A stretch of DNA of 64,000 nt, taken from assembly GCF_009826895.1 (NCBI RefSeq), contig NZ_WUMV01000007.1, positions 432,370 through 496,369 on the forward strand, given 5' to 3'. The notes beneath the pieces were generated by a model that saw only the letters and a list, made by a program, of their open reading frames with translations, had not been told where the DNA came from and ran no database searches. A program made the position numbers and the translations under genes. This document shows positions 63,737 through 64,000 of the stretch, in pieces; positions within the stretch are counted from its first letter, which is position 1, and each line of letters begins with the position of its first letter. The stretch comes from Stappia sediminis (GTDB lineage Bacteria; Pseudomonadota; Alphaproteobacteria; Rhizobiales; Stappiaceae).

Positions 63737-64000
63737 CTACTGCACTGTCGCGGGCTTGGGCAGGGGCGCCATGTCGGCGACGGAGACCACCCGGCGCACC
63801 TCGTCCGACTTGAAACCGATCATCATCGGCTTCTTAACGCCGGGAAGCGCCACCACGTCGTAAAGCTCGGTGACGACGCCATGAAGGCGCGCCCAATGCG
63901 CCACATCGCCCGTCTTCAGGTCCACCACGTAGATCGCGCAGCGCGGTTCCACCTTGCGCGCGGCCAAGGCATCATCCAGCGCGAGACCGGAGAAGGTCTT
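63737..64000 (-). CDS. C-terminal part of a TIGR03032-like protein, partial
   Basis: The open frame enters from the right edge of the window and ends at 63737 (TAG). The visible 87 residues include AIYVVDLKTGDVAHWARLHG and VVTELYDVVALPGVKKPMMI, which fit the last beta-propeller-like blades of TIGR03032-type proteins, a family of unknown function in proteobacteria and cyanobacteria. The N-terminal part is outside the window. It is the first gene after the module B remnants and marks the end of the degraded zone. Confidence 0.55.
   Translation of the reverse strand, partial: KTFSGLALDDALAARKVEPRCAIYVVDLKTGDVAHWARLHGVVTELYDVVALPGVKKPMMIGFKSDEVRRVVSVADMAPLPKPATVQ

Overview
The window looks like a chromosomal segment of an alphaproteobacterium of the order Hyphomicrobiales (Rhizobiales). 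The evidence is high-GC coding sequence, the gene set and order (mepA; infC, then rpmI-rplT; pheS, a small membrane gene, then pheT; a fused pabB-pabC; a PrtD-type ABC exporter), and serine recombinase / DUF2924 / DUF3489 cassettes that are common in this order. Genus cannot be decided from sequence reading alone.

Region 1 (1-20443) is ordinary core chromosome: a cut-off monooxygenase-like gene, murein endopeptidase, patatin, alpha/beta hydrolase, glycosyltransferase, IF-3 with an ATT start, L35, L20, a cyclase-TPR protein, a Rieske oxygenase, both Phe-tRNA synthetase subunits, folate-pathway PabB-PabC, an M48 protease, MsrA and tRNA-Ser(GGA).

Region 2 (from the tRNA-Ser 3' end to about 63.7 kb) is accessory DNA and reads as two tandem modules. 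Each begins with the same roughly 366-bp direct repeat (20438 and 49491), carries a defence-type locus, then an almost collinear 3.1-kb recombinase / DUF2924 / DUF3489 cassette, then the 3' end of a type I secretion hlyD gene, then a DNA methyltransferase. Module A holds a 1214-aa SIR2-domain protein and a complete 17.6-kb toxin-export operon: a HlyC-like acyltransferase, a small AT-rich exported protein, a 4325-aa RTX protein with an internal Hint domain, a PrtD-type ABC transporter and HlyD. A DUF5681 gene and a ParB-methyltransferase gene follow. Module B holds a Gabija-like pair (OLD-family nuclease and UvrD-like helicase), an Mre11/Rad50-like pair (YhaO/YhaN type) and a single-pass membrane protein on one strand. 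Its toxin-export part has shrunk to an 18-codon hlyD stub and a methyltransferase stub.

The last bases (63737-64000) hold the C-terminal end of a TIGR03032-like protein on the minus strand. The most noteworthy items are the two-module island with interchangeable defence cargo, the HlyC / giant RTX / Hint operon, and the five-gene locus joining Gabija to an Mre11/Rad50-like pair. Functions are inferred from motifs read by eye; no database search was possible.
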